Assembly: GCA_945873675.1 (NCBI GenBank)
Contig: CAMCEP010000011.1
Span: forward strand, 1-22,959
Length of the DNA stretch: 22,959 bases
Direction of reading: 5' to 3'
From: Asaia bogorensis
GTDB taxonomy: Bacteria > Pseudomonadota > Alphaproteobacteria > Acetobacterales > Acetobacteraceae
Positions 7,167 to 14,919 of the stretch are shown here, piece by piece (within the stretch, counting starts at the first letter, position 1; every line of letters begins with the position of its first letter). The position numbers were made by a program, and so were the translations under genes. Below the pieces are notes generated by a model that ran no database searches, was not told the DNA's origin, and was given only the letters and a program-made list of their open reading frames with translations.

Positions 7167-7194
7167 GGCGTGGTCTGTAAGCTAAGATCACGCC
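7167..7194. terminator. Stem-loop between convergent genes
   Basis: GGCGTGGTC at 7167-7175 pairs with GATCACGCC at 7186-7194 (nine pairs including one G-T) around a 10-base loop, between the stop of the small ORF and the stop of homospermidine synthase. There is no T-run on either side, so it is at most a Rho-assisted or bidirectional barrier. Confidence 0.45.
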
Positions 7195-7217
7195 ACGCCT
7201 GGGTGCCGCGTGACGTA

Positions 7218-8624
7218 TCAAGTTACGCGGAAATTGACGAATTGCCAGGGGTCTTCCCGATCAAGCTCTTCCGGGAAAAGCGTGGCGCGATCCTGAAGTG
7301 GGTTCCAGTCAGAATACACCCCCGCCATTTCGCCCAGATAAGGCAGGCAGATTTCCAGCATGCGCGCGTGGTCCAACTCATCGGCCTCCATCACGCCTAG
7401 TGCTGGGTTTTCCATGCCGAACACCACGCCGGCCAGCACCGCCGCGCAAACTTGCAGCGAGGTCGCGTTATTATGCGGGGCAAGCGCGCGTGCATCCTCA
7501 ATGGTTAAGCGAGAGCCATACCAATAGGCGCCCTTCTTGTGGCCCATCAGCAAGACGCCAAGCTCATCCATGCCGGAGCTGATTTCATCCATCATCAGGC
7601 GCTTGCTTTCCTGGATATTCCAGTTCTGGCCCGCGAATTCATGCAGCGAAAGCACCGCATCATCGCAGGGATGATAGGCATAATGCGCTGTCGGGCGATA
7701 GATCACGGCGCCCGAGGCATCGCGGCGCGTATAGTAATCCGAGATCGAAATGCTCTCATTATGGGTGATGAGAAAGGCATGCATCGGGCCTTCCAGCGGG
7801 GTCCAGCTGCGCACGCGCGTCGCTGCACCGGGGCGCATCAGATAAATCGCCGCGTCACTGCCGAAATCGTGACGCAACCCATCTGCGGGCAGCGCCTTTT
7901 CATGGCTACCCCAGCCAAGTTCTGCCGGCTGGCAGCCTTCACCCGTGAAGCCATCAATGGACCAGGTATTGACGAATTCGCCGCGGCGCTTGGCCACGTT
8001 CGCGGCAACCTGGGTATCGCGTTCGGCGATGTGAATCACCTTCACGCCAAGCTCATGCGCCAACGTCGCCCATTCCGCGCGGGATTTCGGCATGGCCACG
8101 GCATGGCCCGTATCATGCGCGACATTCAGCAGCGCCTGTTTCACGAAATGCGAAACAAGGCCCGGATTGGCGCCATGGGTCATGACCGCCGTGGGCCCCG
8201 CCCCATCCTTAAGCGCAAGCGCGCTTTCCCGCAGCGCGTAATTGGACCGCAGTGAGGGGGAAAGCGACGTATCCGTGTATCCGCCGGCCCAGGGTTCCAC
8301 GCAGGTGTCCAGATAAAGCGCGCCGATCTCGCGGCAAAGCTTCACCAGCGCAACTGATGAGATATCCACCGAGAGATTAAGCAGGAAATCGCCGCGCGTG
8401 AGGCGCGCGCTGAGTTCCGCCGCGTAATTCCCTCGCGTGAGGGGCAGGATGGTGTGACGAATGCCGTGCTGCGCGGCGATCGCCTCACCGCGCGCGTCGG
8501 AGGTCAGGATCTCAATCCGTTCCTTTGGCATATCAATATGGCGCAGGATCAGGGGCAGCACCCCTTGGCCGATGGAACCAAAGCCGAGGATCAGCAGGCG
8601 GCCAGTGAAAGCAGTGTGTTTCAT
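7218..8624 (-). CDS. hss: Homospermidine synthase
   Basis: Homospermidine synthase (EC 2.5.1.44) makes sym-homospermidine from two putrescines in an NAD+-dependent reaction; it is typical of alphaproteobacteria. The 468-residue protein matches the Blastochloris viridis enzyme in length and in order of motifs. These are the N-terminal Rossmann loop GFGSIGQG at 14-21, NLSVD, YLDTCVEPW, a TAVMTHGANPGLVSHFVKQAL block, HIAERDTQ, FVNTWSIDGF, QPAELGWG, RVRSWTP, THNESISI, HYAYHPCDDAVLSLHE, GAYWYGS and the C-terminal DPWQF. The ATG at 8624 has a good ribosome binding site, GGAAGGA. The gene lies 18 bases after the ornithine decarboxylase stop, so putrescine made by that enzyme feeds directly into this one. 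Confidence 0.96.
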   Translation of the reverse strand: MKHTAFTGRLLILGFGSIGQGVLPLILRHIDMPKERIEILTSDARGEAIAAQHGIRHTILPLTRGNYAAELSARLTRGDFLLNLSVDISSVALVKLCREIGALYLDTCVEPWAGGYTDTSLSPSLRSNYALRESALALKDGAGPTAVMTHGANPGLVSHFVKQALLNVAHDTGHAVAMPKSRAEWATLAHELGVKVIHIAERDTQVAANVAKRRGEFVNTWSIDGFTGEGCQPAELGWGSHEKALPADGLRHDFGSDAAIYLMRPGAATRVRSWTPLEGPMHAFLITHNESISISDYYTRRDASGAVIYRPTAHYAYHPCDDAVLSLHEFAGQNWNIQESKRLMMDEISSGMDELGVLLMGHKKGAYWYGSRLTIEDARALAPHNNATSLQVCAAVLAGVVFGMENPALGVMEADELDHARMLEICLPYLGEMAGVYSDWNPLQDRATLFPEELDREDPWQFVNFRVT

Positions 8625-8642
8625 GTTAGTTTTCCTTCCAAG

Positions 8643-9866
8643 TCACGCCGCGCGCGGCGCGTTTGTCACGTTTTGCGGGCTGACGAGCAGTGGCGCGTCA
8701 GCAACTTCGGTCACCAAGGCGCGGTCGAAGCCATTGAAGGCCGTGCGCAATGCCGTGCCATAAGCCCCAAGCTGCCCGATTTCGATCCAATCCCCTTCGC
8801 CGATATCACCTGGCAAAGTCCATGGACCTTTCATGACATCTGCCGAATCGCAGGTGGGGCCGAACAGCACGAATTCCTGTGGCGCAGCACCTGGCCTGCT
8901 GCCGGCCGCCCGGATCAGGCGGTGTGGAAAGCGAAACCCCGGCGCCCCCGCATCGGAAAGTGCGCCATAGACACCATCATTCACGTAAAGCGCATTGCCC
9001 CGGCGCTGCTGCACCTGGACCACTACCGAAGCACCGCTTGCCACCAAGGCGCGTCCTGGTTCCGCCCAAAGCTTGATGCCGCGCGGTAAGGCTGCCGCGC
9101 CTTCACGAATGGCAGCCATAAAGGCAGCCAGCGGCGGCGGTTGGCTGCCGGGATAAAGCACCGGAAAGCCCCCGCCCACATCAACAATATCCACCGCAAC
9201 GCCGGCAATGTTGATCACTTCCGCCGCCATCTTCATGGCGCGGGTCCAGGCCGCCGGGTCCAGGCATTGCGACCCGACATGGAAGGAAATGCCAAGACGC
9301 GCGGCATGCGGGCGGGCTGTGCGAAGCAATTCCGCCGCCACAGCGGGTTCCGCGCCGAATTTGCCGGAAAGATCATAGGCCGCGCTGCCCTTGGGCAGGG
9401 CAAGCCGCACCACAAGGCCGCGCGCGCCTTCGCCGGTTTCGGCCAGGATTTTCCAAAGCTCCTCATCGGTGTCGAGCACGAAATCGCGCACGCCGAAATC
9501 ATGCCAGGCTGCACGGATCGCGGAACGGGATTTCACAGGGTGCATGAAATGCAGCGACGCGTTGGGGAACATGCTGCGCAGCAGTCGAACCTCGGCATCG
9601 GAGGCGCAGTCAAAATGCGTGATGCCGCCGGCCGCGATGGCGCGCAGGATCGTGGGCTCCGCATTGCATTTCACGGCATAAAGGACGTCACCCGGAAAGG
9701 CTGCCTGAAAATCGCGCGCCGCTTCGGTGACAGCCGCCGGACGCAGGCAATAGACAGGGTTTTCCGGTTGCAGGATTTGCACCAGACCATCCACGGAAGG
9801 ACAAGGCGGCACGCTGGCGGAACGGCGCAGCGGGGAAACGGCAGTGCGGGTACGAATATGGCTCAT
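8643..9866 (-). CDS. Ornithine decarboxylase (fold type III, PLP)
   Basis: This pyridoxal-phosphate enzyme of the alanine-racemase/eukaryotic-ODC fold should decarboxylate ornithine to putrescine (EC 4.1.1.17), possibly also lysine. From the ATG at 9866 it has 407 residues. The PLP lysine is Lys66 in YAVKCN. HVGSQ is at 196-200, the phosphate-binding glycine loop GGGFP at 231-235, EPGR at 269-272, the catalytic cysteine and aspartate in FGPTCDSAD (Cys339, Asp340), and GAYG at 367-370. The start is supported by AAGGGG eight bases upstream; an upstream ATG at 10007 lies within the structured leader and adds 47 low-complexity residues. It forms an operon with homospermidine synthase, and a long hairpin-rich leader suggests control by polyamines or ornithine. 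Confidence 0.92.
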   Translation of the reverse strand: MSHIRTRTAVSPLRRSASVPPCPSVDGLVQILQPENPVYCLRPAAVTEAARDFQAAFPGDVLYAVKCNAEPTILRAIAAGGITHFDCASDAEVRLLRSMFPNASLHFMHPVKSRSAIRAAWHDFGVRDFVLDTDEELWKILAETGEGARGLVVRLALPKGSAAYDLSGKFGAEPAVAAELLRTARPHAARLGISFHVGSQCLDPAAWTRAMKMAAEVINIAGVAVDIVDVGGGFPVLYPGSQPPPLAAFMAAIREGAAALPRGIKLWAEPGRALVASGASVVVQVQQRRGNALYVNDGVYGALSDAGAPGFRFPHRLIRAAGSRPGAAPQEFVLFGPTCDSADVMKGPWTLPGDIGEGDWIEIGQLGAYGTALRTAFNGFDRALVTEVADAPLLVSPQNVTNAPRAA

Positions 9867-9903
9867 CACGGAGACCCCTTCTGAAAGGGAAGAAACGGCG
9901 CCC

Positions 9904-9945
9904 CCGCCGCCGCACCGCAGCCCTTGGGGCTGGGTGCAGCGGCGG
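9904..9945 (-). terminator. Terminator/attenuator-like hairpin before ornithine decarboxylase
   Basis: CCGCCGCTGCACC and CAGCCC on one arm pair with GGGCTG, a bulged C, then GGTGCGGCGGCGG on the other, giving about 19 base pairs around a CAA loop. A pyrimidine-rich TTTCTTCCCTTT follows. It lies about 37 bases before the start codon, where it could act as an attenuator. Confidence 0.5.
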
Positions 9946-10045
9946 GAATGAGGAAGCCCGCCGGGCGCCATGCCGCGTTCCGACCCCGAACCCCCCTCGG
10001 CCTGCAAAGCTGGCTTAGGGGCAAGGTGGGCGCGCAGCTACGCCT

Positions 10046-10123
10046 TTAGGGCACTGCGTTCAAAGCGATGAGGAGGTCATCGCAGAGCGGCAGACAGGCG
10101 ACACAGGCGGCTCCCTCGAACAT
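10046..10123 (-). CDS. Candidate 25-residue leader peptide before ornithine decarboxylase
   Basis: Within the leader an ATG at 10123 opens a 25-codon frame that starts MFEGAACVACL, continues with PLCDD and ends LNAVP before TAA. Many of its codons end in G or C, as real genes here do, and it contains three cysteines. Its last codons and stop overlap the hairpin at 10058-10033, a layout seen in ribosome-stalling leader peptides. No strong ribosome binding site is visible. I do not recognise the peptide; it differs from the gamma-proteobacterial SpeFL peptide. Confidence 0.3.
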   Translation of the reverse strand: MFEGAACVACLPLCDDLLIALNAVP

Positions 10124-10245
10124 TCCGGCCCATTGGTGGCCGGATCGAACAAAGGACGCGTCCCGTCGTTGCTTGTGGCCCGGAAGTCGGGCCTTGCGGC
10201 ACGTGCGATGGCGTCAGCGCCTCCATCCCGGATGGCGCTGACGAG

Positions 10246-10274
10246 CGTATATGCGGAGTTCAGTTTGAATGCAA
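10246..10274 (-). promoter_or_regulatory. Sigma-70 promoter of the ornithine decarboxylase/homospermidine synthase operon
   Basis: The minus strand shows TTGCAT (10274-10269), a 17-base spacer and TATACG (10251-10246). A start site about seven bases on, near 10239-10243, would place the first leader hairpin at the very 5' end of the RNA. An AT-rich stretch precedes the -35. Confidence 0.65.
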
Positions 10275-10353
10275 GAGAAAATTCGCGCCTGATAGCAAAA
10301 TTACTAGACTTTCCGCCTGATATGAATGAAGGCGGCAGGAATTTATCCTGATG

Positions 10354-11250
10354 TCACTTCTTGTCAGCCAAAAGGCACAAATATTCCCAGCCCATGGTGG
10401 CGGCAGCCAGCGCGGTGATTTCCGCGACATCATAGGCCGGGGCAACTTCCACAATATCCGCACCGCGAAAATCAACACCCGCCATACCGCGCAGGATCGC
10501 TTGCGCCTGCCAACTTGCCAGCCCGCCAATCTCGGGCGTGCCGGTGCCGGGCGCAAAGGCGGGATCGAGCCCGTCAATGTCGAAGGAAAGATAGCAAGGG
10601 CCGGTGCCAAGCACGCCGCGTGCTTGGGCTATCACCGCCGCGACTGGGGATTGATGGACATCCTGCGCCGAGAGAATGGTCACCCCCTGCCCACGCGTCC
10701 ATTCAAACATTTCAGGCCAGGCGGGTGAGCGGATGCCGATCTGCACCATGCGCCGCGGATCAACCAACCCTTCCGTAATGGCGTGCCAGAATACCGCCCC
10801 ATGGGCGAAGCGCTGGCCGAAATTATCTTCCGATGTATCAAGATGCGCATCTATATGCAGCAGCCCGACAGGCTCACCAAGCCGCTTCGTCAGCGCACGA
10901 AGCAGAGCAAGCGTGATGCCATGTTCACCGCCAAGTGCAAGCAGATGGGCGAGACCTATCGCCTGTTCCTCAATCATGCTGAGGCTTTTCTGGATGTCGC
11001 CAAGCGCGATGTCGAATTCGCCAAGATCGGAAAGATCAAGGGAGGTTGGATCAGCGCCGGTAATCGGGTGCCGGCCATCGGTCAGCATGCGCGCTGCGTT
11101 GCGGATCGCGCGCGGGCCATCGCGCGCACCGGCGCGGTTAGTGGTGCCGATATCCAGCGGCACGCCGGCCACACAAAAGCCTGCATCGCGATCATGCATG
11201 CGTGCGCCAAGGAAGGAATGCGGCGCGGCAAAGGTGATGGGGGTTGTCAT
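10354..11250 (-). CDS. Agmatinase-type ureohydrolase
   Basis: This 298-residue member of the arginase/agmatinase family has a dinuclear manganese site: His110 in GGEHG, Asp134, His136 and Asp138 in DAHLD, and Asp224 and Asp226 in SFDIDGLDP. The stretch FAHGAVFWHAITEGLVDPRRMVQIGIR resembles E. coli SpeB, so agmatine (to putrescine and urea) is the most likely substrate; guanidinobutyrate or a related guanidino compound is possible. The usual GGDHS box is changed to GGEHG. The gene precedes ornithine decarboxylase and homospermidine synthase on the same strand but is separated by 487 bases with their own promoter, so it would be a parallel source of putrescine. No arginine decarboxylase is in the window. 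A modest GAGAGA-like ribosome binding site precedes the ATG. Confidence 0.88.
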   Translation of the reverse strand: MTTPITFAAPHSFLGARMHDRDAGFCVAGVPLDIGTTNRAGARDGPRAIRNAARMLTDGRHPITGADPTSLDLSDLGEFDIALGDIQKSLSMIEEQAIGLAHLLALGGEHGITLALLRALTKRLGEPVGLLHIDAHLDTSEDNFGQRFAHGAVFWHAITEGLVDPRRMVQIGIRSPAWPEMFEWTRGQGVTILSAQDVHQSPVAAVIAQARGVLGTGPCYLSFDIDGLDPAFAPGTGTPEIGGLASWQAQAILRGMAGVDFRGADIVEVAPAYDVAEITALAAATMGWEYLCLLADKK

Positions 11251-11352
11251 CGGCGTCTCTCGTGATTTTGTGAGGCGCAGTATGTGCCGATTTGCGCCAC
11301 CAAGGGAGCCCTTAGCATATTGGCTAGCATTCCTGGGCGCACACCCAGCCTT

Positions 11353-12630
11353 TTAAGCGCCATATTGCAAGGCGCGCCCGTCACAGCCAGCAGCCGCAAG
11401 CTGCAGATGGTGCAGGATGGTTGGGGCGATATCTATCGGGCTTGTCGGCGTGGCACTTTCCAAGGCGGGTGGAAAGCCCGCCCCGTTGATCATCAGGAAA
11501 GGACTTTGCTCCGCCGCGCCCAGGCCGCCATGCTGCCCGCATCCCAGCCGATCTGGCTTGCCAGCCGCCGGCTTGGCAGCAAAAGCGAGTCCTACGACCC
11601 CGAATTCATTGGGCGTTGCGTCGGAAGCCATGGAAACAGCGCAGAGAAGATGATCTTGTGGCGCATGTCCGATCTCGGCCAGCGTGTCACCAGCATGTAC
11701 TGAGCCGACCCAGGGCTGCTTTTCCAGAAAAGACAGCACGTCTTCGGCAAGCAACGCGCGATCCGGATGCAGATAGACCAATGCCGACGTGCCATTCGAA
11801 ACCGAAATAAGGCTTGCATCATCGAGGTCACGCTTCAAGCCGGCGGAAACCAACTCGGCTTCGATATCCACCACCGCTTTGACCGTTTGATGCCCGTGGT
11901 CGGAACAAGCGATCAGCAGGATATCTTCGCCTGCGTCGCGGCGCGCGCGCACGGCTGCCAGAACCTTGGCAAAACACGCATCGGCGGCCGCCAGTGCCGT
12001 CATTCCCGCAGGCGCCCCAAGTGGTGCGGCATGCTGGCTGGCATCGGGTTCGCCCAGCCATAACACCGCAAGCGCGGCTTCCCGTCCCGCAAGGGCGCGT
12101 TCAAGAAACGCCTTGGTCAATACTGCATCACCGGCCGCATCATGCGTGACAAATTCGACAGTCTCTACACCGGTTAATTGTCGCAAGCCTGGACCATGCG
12201 ACCAGGCACGATGCAGCACCCAGCCATGGCCATCCGGATCATGCGCACGCGCCGCACCGGGGGAGACATTGGAAAAAAGCATCGCCTCTTGCCCGTTCTG
12301 CGCAAGTCTTTCCGACAATGTGGGCACAGCAAGGCAGTAGCCACGAATTCGTCGCAAATCATCCATGAAATCGGGTCGCCCAACATCATGAGGGCTGAGC
12401 CTGCCATCTTCCATCAGCGCAATGCTGTTGCCTGCCAGACCGTGCCGTGCCGGCAAGCAGCCAGTAGCAAAGCAGGCGGAGACAACACGTGTCGCCGATG
12501 GGAAAACGGATCGATGGGTGCCAAAGACGGTTGCCATCTTGGCGAAGCGAGCGAGCGCCGGCGTCGTTGCCGCCGAAATCATATCCCGCCGCAATCCATC
12601 CAGCACAACGGCCACAACGCGCTTCTTCAT
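11353..12630 (-). CDS. Alkaline-phosphatase-superfamily phosphodiesterase/nucleotide pyrophosphatase (NPP-like)
   Basis: This 425-residue hydrolase has the two-zinc site of the nucleotide pyrophosphatase/phosphodiesterase family: Asp11 in VVLDGLR, nucleophile Thr47 in FPSATR, Asp196 and His200 in GEPDASQH, Asp244-His245 in SDHGH, and His367 in GCGQHGG. All metal ligands are present, so it should be active on a phosphodiester or phosphomonoester. There is no signal peptide, so it works in the cytoplasm on imported substrate. It is the last gene of a minus-strand cluster with a GpdQ-like phosphodiesterase and a Ugp-type importer, which suggests organophosphate breakdown. Phosphonoacetate hydrolase PhnA belongs to the same superfamily, so a phosphonate substrate is also possible. 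A 117-base gap separates it from the preceding gene; GGAG lies about 11 bases before the ATG. Confidence 0.82.
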   Translation of the reverse strand: MKKRVVAVVLDGLRRDMISAATTPALARFAKMATVFGTHRSVFPSATRVVSACFATGCLPARHGLAGNSIALMEDGRLSPHDVGRPDFMDDLRRIRGYCLAVPTLSERLAQNGQEAMLFSNVSPGAARAHDPDGHGWVLHRAWSHGPGLRQLTGVETVEFVTHDAAGDAVLTKAFLERALAGREAALAVLWLGEPDASQHAAPLGAPAGMTALAAADACFAKVLAAVRARRDAGEDILLIACSDHGHQTVKAVVDIEAELVSAGLKRDLDDASLISVSNGTSALVYLHPDRALLAEDVLSFLEKQPWVGSVHAGDTLAEIGHAPQDHLLCAVSMASDATPNEFGVVGLAFAAKPAAGKPDRLGCGQHGGLGAAEQSPFLMINGAGFPPALESATPTSPIDIAPTILHHLQLAAAGCDGRALQYGA

Positions 12631-12747
12631 ATCAACGAAACTCCACAGACATTACTGCCATCGAAATACTTAGCCAGATTAGTAATAAAACTCTCAGGCG
12701 GGCGTACTCTTGCGTTCTCAGCTCGCTATCCGACTGTGGCGAACGCC

Positions 12748-13554
12748 TTACATATCGAAGCCTTCAGGTGTGTCCGAATAGTCGTGCGTATGAACAACCA
12801 CCTCGTCTTCCGTAATGCGAACAAGCGCATAGGCTGCTGGTTCATGGTTACCAAGAACCCTTGTCTGCTCTGTGAAATCCAGGACTACCTGATGATTCGT
12901 GCCGCGCAGCGAAGTAAAGGGAATGCCATGCCAAGATCCGGCAAAGGGACGATGCAAATGGCCATGGAAAATATGGCGCAGGCGTGCGCTATGGGGTGCC
13001 AGGGTATGCCATAGCGCGTCAGCATCCATCAGCGGAATACGATCCATGCCGACAATACCACTGTGGACTGGTGGGTGATGCAGGAACAGGAAAACGGGTT
13101 CGGTCGTCGCACCAAGGACCCGAGCAAGCCAGGCCAGCCGTTCGGCGTCAAGCCGCCCCGCATGCGTCCCAGCTTCATTGGTGTCCAGCACCACAAAAAT
13201 GCCGACAGGTGTTTGCATCACCTGTTGCACATGACCATCCTCTGTTGTGGGACATTCGTTAAAGACGGAGAGAAACGCACCCCGATCATCATGGTTCCCG
13301 AGTAGAAGATGGCAAGGGAAGGGAAGCGGACGCAAAATATCTTTGAGCGCCTCATAAGCCTCAACCTCGCCCCAATGAGCGAGATCGCCGGTGATCACAG
13401 CAAACTCAGCAGGCGCGGCACAGCCCGGACCGTGGCGGTTGATGATGCTGTCAACCGCAGCCTGAAGCCGCGCCGCCGGGTCAAGGCCATACAGCACCTC
13501 GCCGGGCGCAACGAGATGCAGATCGGTCAGATGAATGAATGAGAGAGAGGTCAT
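12748..13554 (-). CDS. Calcineurin-like metallophosphodiesterase (GpdQ-like)
   Basis: This 268-residue class III cyclic-nucleotide-phosphodiesterase-type enzyme has all motifs of the dinuclear metallophosphoesterase fold: DLH (Asp11, His13), GDLAHWG with Asp57, GNHDD at 86-90, HHPP at 159-162, and GHLH at 198-201. The family includes GpdQ, which cleaves glycerophosphodiesters, and CpdA, which cleaves cAMP. LYG near residues 21-23, the HHPP box and the binding-protein gene next door favour a glycerophosphodiesterase. It has no signal peptide. It sits 62 bases after the binding-protein gene with a stem-loop in the gap, and ahead of the NPP-like hydrolase gene. A route of uptake, diester cleavage and further hydrolysis is my inference. 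Confidence 0.85.
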   Translation of the reverse strand: MTSLSFIHLTDLHLVAPGEVLYGLDPAARLQAAVDSIINRHGPGCAAPAEFAVITGDLAHWGEVEAYEALKDILRPLPFPCHLLLGNHDDRGAFLSVFNECPTTEDGHVQQVMQTPVGIFVVLDTNEAGTHAGRLDAERLAWLARVLGATTEPVFLFLHHPPVHSGIVGMDRIPLMDADALWHTLAPHSARLRHIFHGHLHRPFAGSWHGIPFTSLRGTNHQVVLDFTEQTRVLGNHEPAAYALVRITEDEVVVHTHDYSDTPEGFDM

Positions 13555-13583
13555 GTCGCTTATTCCTTCAAGGTGACGGGCAC

Positions 13584-13605
13584 GGCGCCTCTAAGCCGAG
13601 GCGCC
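13584..13605 (-). other. Intra-operon stem-loop after the second binding-protein gene
   Basis: GGCGCCTC at 13584-13591 and GAGGCGCC at 13598-13605 form a perfect 8-bp stem with a 6-base loop between the binding-protein and metallophosphodiesterase genes. No T-run follows. Its placement matches the stem-loop behind ugpB, suggesting message stabilisation or partial termination. Confidence 0.65.
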
Positions 13606-13616
13606 GGCGTATCGTT

Positions 13617-14894
13617 TCAGCTACGGCGCGGCAGAAGGGCCTGAACATCGGACGCCATGCGCTGCAAGGTTGCATCCGCTTCAGCCCGCTTGCCGACTAA
13701 ATTCTGAAGATGGTCATTGATGACATCCGTGATTCGAAGCGCATTCTGGCCGGGGAAGGCATACCAGCCCGTAATAGAATCCGCCTGCCGGAAGGTCGTG
13801 AGATGGTTCGGGTTCTCACGATAGAAGCGTCCCAGCATTTCCTCACGCTCCGCCGGGATGGTGGTGGCTGGCATATAGCCAGTGTGGTTAACCATCATGG
13901 TGCCACCAATGGGGCCAGTAGCGAACTTGATGAACTCCCAGGCTGCGCGCTGCTTCTGCGCATCACGCGTGAACATCATCGCCACATTGCCACCAGCCGG
14001 AATACGTGCATTTGGTGCCGAAAGCGGATAGCGCCCGGTCAATAACGGGAAGCGCCCACCAATCTCCCGATTATAGCGGCCAAGCTGCGCGGTTGACTGC
14101 ATTGAGATCCCAAGGCGGCCAGAGAAGAAGTCTGAGAACATCGTCGCCGGACGAATATCTGGCATCCGCCCATCATCCACAAAGCGACGCAGCGTACGGA
14201 TGGCACGCTGACCAGGCTCCTGATTAAACGCAACTTGCGTTTCTTCTGAATTCAGCATGGTGCCGCCATGGCTGAAGACCAGCCCCTGCCAGGACCAGTT
14301 ACCGGTGATTGTCCAATCGAAGAACATGCCGGTGATATTGTCACCAAGCCCCGCAATCGCGCGCGACAGATTGATCACCTCGTCCCAGCTGACGGGCGGA
14401 CGCGCGGGATCACCACCCGCGCGGCGCATTAGATCCACATTGTAATAAAGGATTGGGGTGGAGAGCGCGAAGCCGATCCCGGTTTGCTTGCCGCTAACCT
14501 GGCCGAGGGAGAGCAGCGTCTCAGAATAGCCCTGTTCCGCAATCTTTGGGTCGGCAGTCATAAAAGAGCGCAGATCCACAGGAATGTCTCGCTCCTGCAG
14601 TGTGCGCTGCCGATTGAGGCCGTGGAAGGCAATATCAGGCAGCGAACGCGTAATGGCATCACGCAGATTGCGCTGCATGATTTCCTCATAGCCCTGTTCT
14701 GGCGCACGCCAATTGATGCGAATATTTGGATTCTGCTTGGAAAATTCCGTGGACACATCTTCCATGAGGCCCCTGAAAAGTTCGGGAATGGAATATTGTG
14801 CCGTGAGCTCCACGGTATTGGATTGGGCGCGCGCGTAAAGCGGGGCCGCGAGCCCTGCCGCTGTGCCAAGAAGCATGTGCCTACGGTTGATCAT
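13617..14894 (-). CDS. Extracellular solute-binding protein, family 1 (Ugp-type)
   Basis: This 425-residue binding protein serves the second Ugp/sugar-type importer. The N-terminus MINRRHMLLGTAAGL, with cleavage near ARA-QS at residue 23-24, is a signal peptide with a twin-arginine-like start. The mature part shows family 1 features: an N-terminal lobe with FSKQNPNIRINW and a glycine-rich hinge, then GRLGISMQSTAQLG, AAWEFIKFATGP and GYMPATT. A strong AGGAGG seven bases before the ATG marks it as highly translated. It follows two permease genes with a 25-base gap and precedes two phosphoesterase genes. The ligand is not certain: glycerol-3-phosphate, a glycerophosphodiester or another phosphorylated polyol fits the neighbours, but a plain sugar cannot be excluded. 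Confidence 0.85.
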   Translation of the reverse strand: MINRRHMLLGTAAGLAAPLYARAQSNTVELTAQYSIPELFRGLMEDVSTEFSKQNPNIRINWRAPEQGYEEIMQRNLRDAITRSLPDIAFHGLNRQRTLQERDIPVDLRSFMTADPKIAEQGYSETLLSLGQVSGKQTGIGFALSTPILYYNVDLMRRAGGDPARPPVSWDEVINLSRAIAGLGDNITGMFFDWTITGNWSWQGLVFSHGGTMLNSEETQVAFNQEPGQRAIRTLRRFVDDGRMPDIRPATMFSDFFSGRLGISMQSTAQLGRYNREIGGRFPLLTGRYPLSAPNARIPAGGNVAMMFTRDAQKQRAAWEFIKFATGPIGGTMMVNHTGYMPATTIPAEREEMLGRFYRENPNHLTTFRQADSITGWYAFPGQNALRITDVINDHLQNLVGKRAEADATLQRMASDVQALLPRRS

Positions 14895-14919
14895 GATAGT
14901 CCTCCTGAGGGGGTGGGGG

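Larger units (their letters stand above)
9867..10243 (-). ncRNA. Structured leader RNA of ornithine decarboxylase (speF-leader-like)
   Basis: The 487-base gap between the ureohydrolase and decarboxylase genes holds a promoter and then about 375 bases of structured leader. Hairpins in order are CGTCAGCGCC/GGCGCTGACG (10243-10212, 10-bp outer stem), GGCCCG/CGGGCC (10193-10177), CGCAG/CTGCG (10058-10033) and a very long stem at 9945-9904. CCCTT/AAGGG can pair just before the start codon and mask the ribosome binding site. Alphaproteobacteria are known to carry a conserved speF leader motif ahead of this gene; position and size fit, but I assign it from context, not from a covariance model. Confidence 0.6.

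Noticed and set aside
7539..9884. Long plus-strand frames opposite homospermidine synthase and ornithine decarboxylase
   Set aside because: The opposite strand encodes complete, well-recognised enzymes; the plus frames are rich in Arg/His/Ala as expected for antisense of GC-rich genes.
9867..10007. Extended ornithine decarboxylase from 10007
   Set aside because: The extension runs through the strong leader hairpin, encodes low-complexity Gly/Arg-rich sequence and is not seen in the family; the ATG at 9866 has a good ribosome binding site.
10351..10366. Tandem TGTCA sequences (TGTCAC and TGTCAG) as a fourth PHO box
   Set aside because: They are 10, not 11, bases apart, partly inside the end of the ureohydrolase gene, and have no gene start suitably placed downstream.
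11251..11352. CTGGG/CCCAG hairpin after the NPP-like gene as a terminator
   Set aside because: The 5-bp stem has no T-run; it may stop transcription with Rho but the sequence does not show it.
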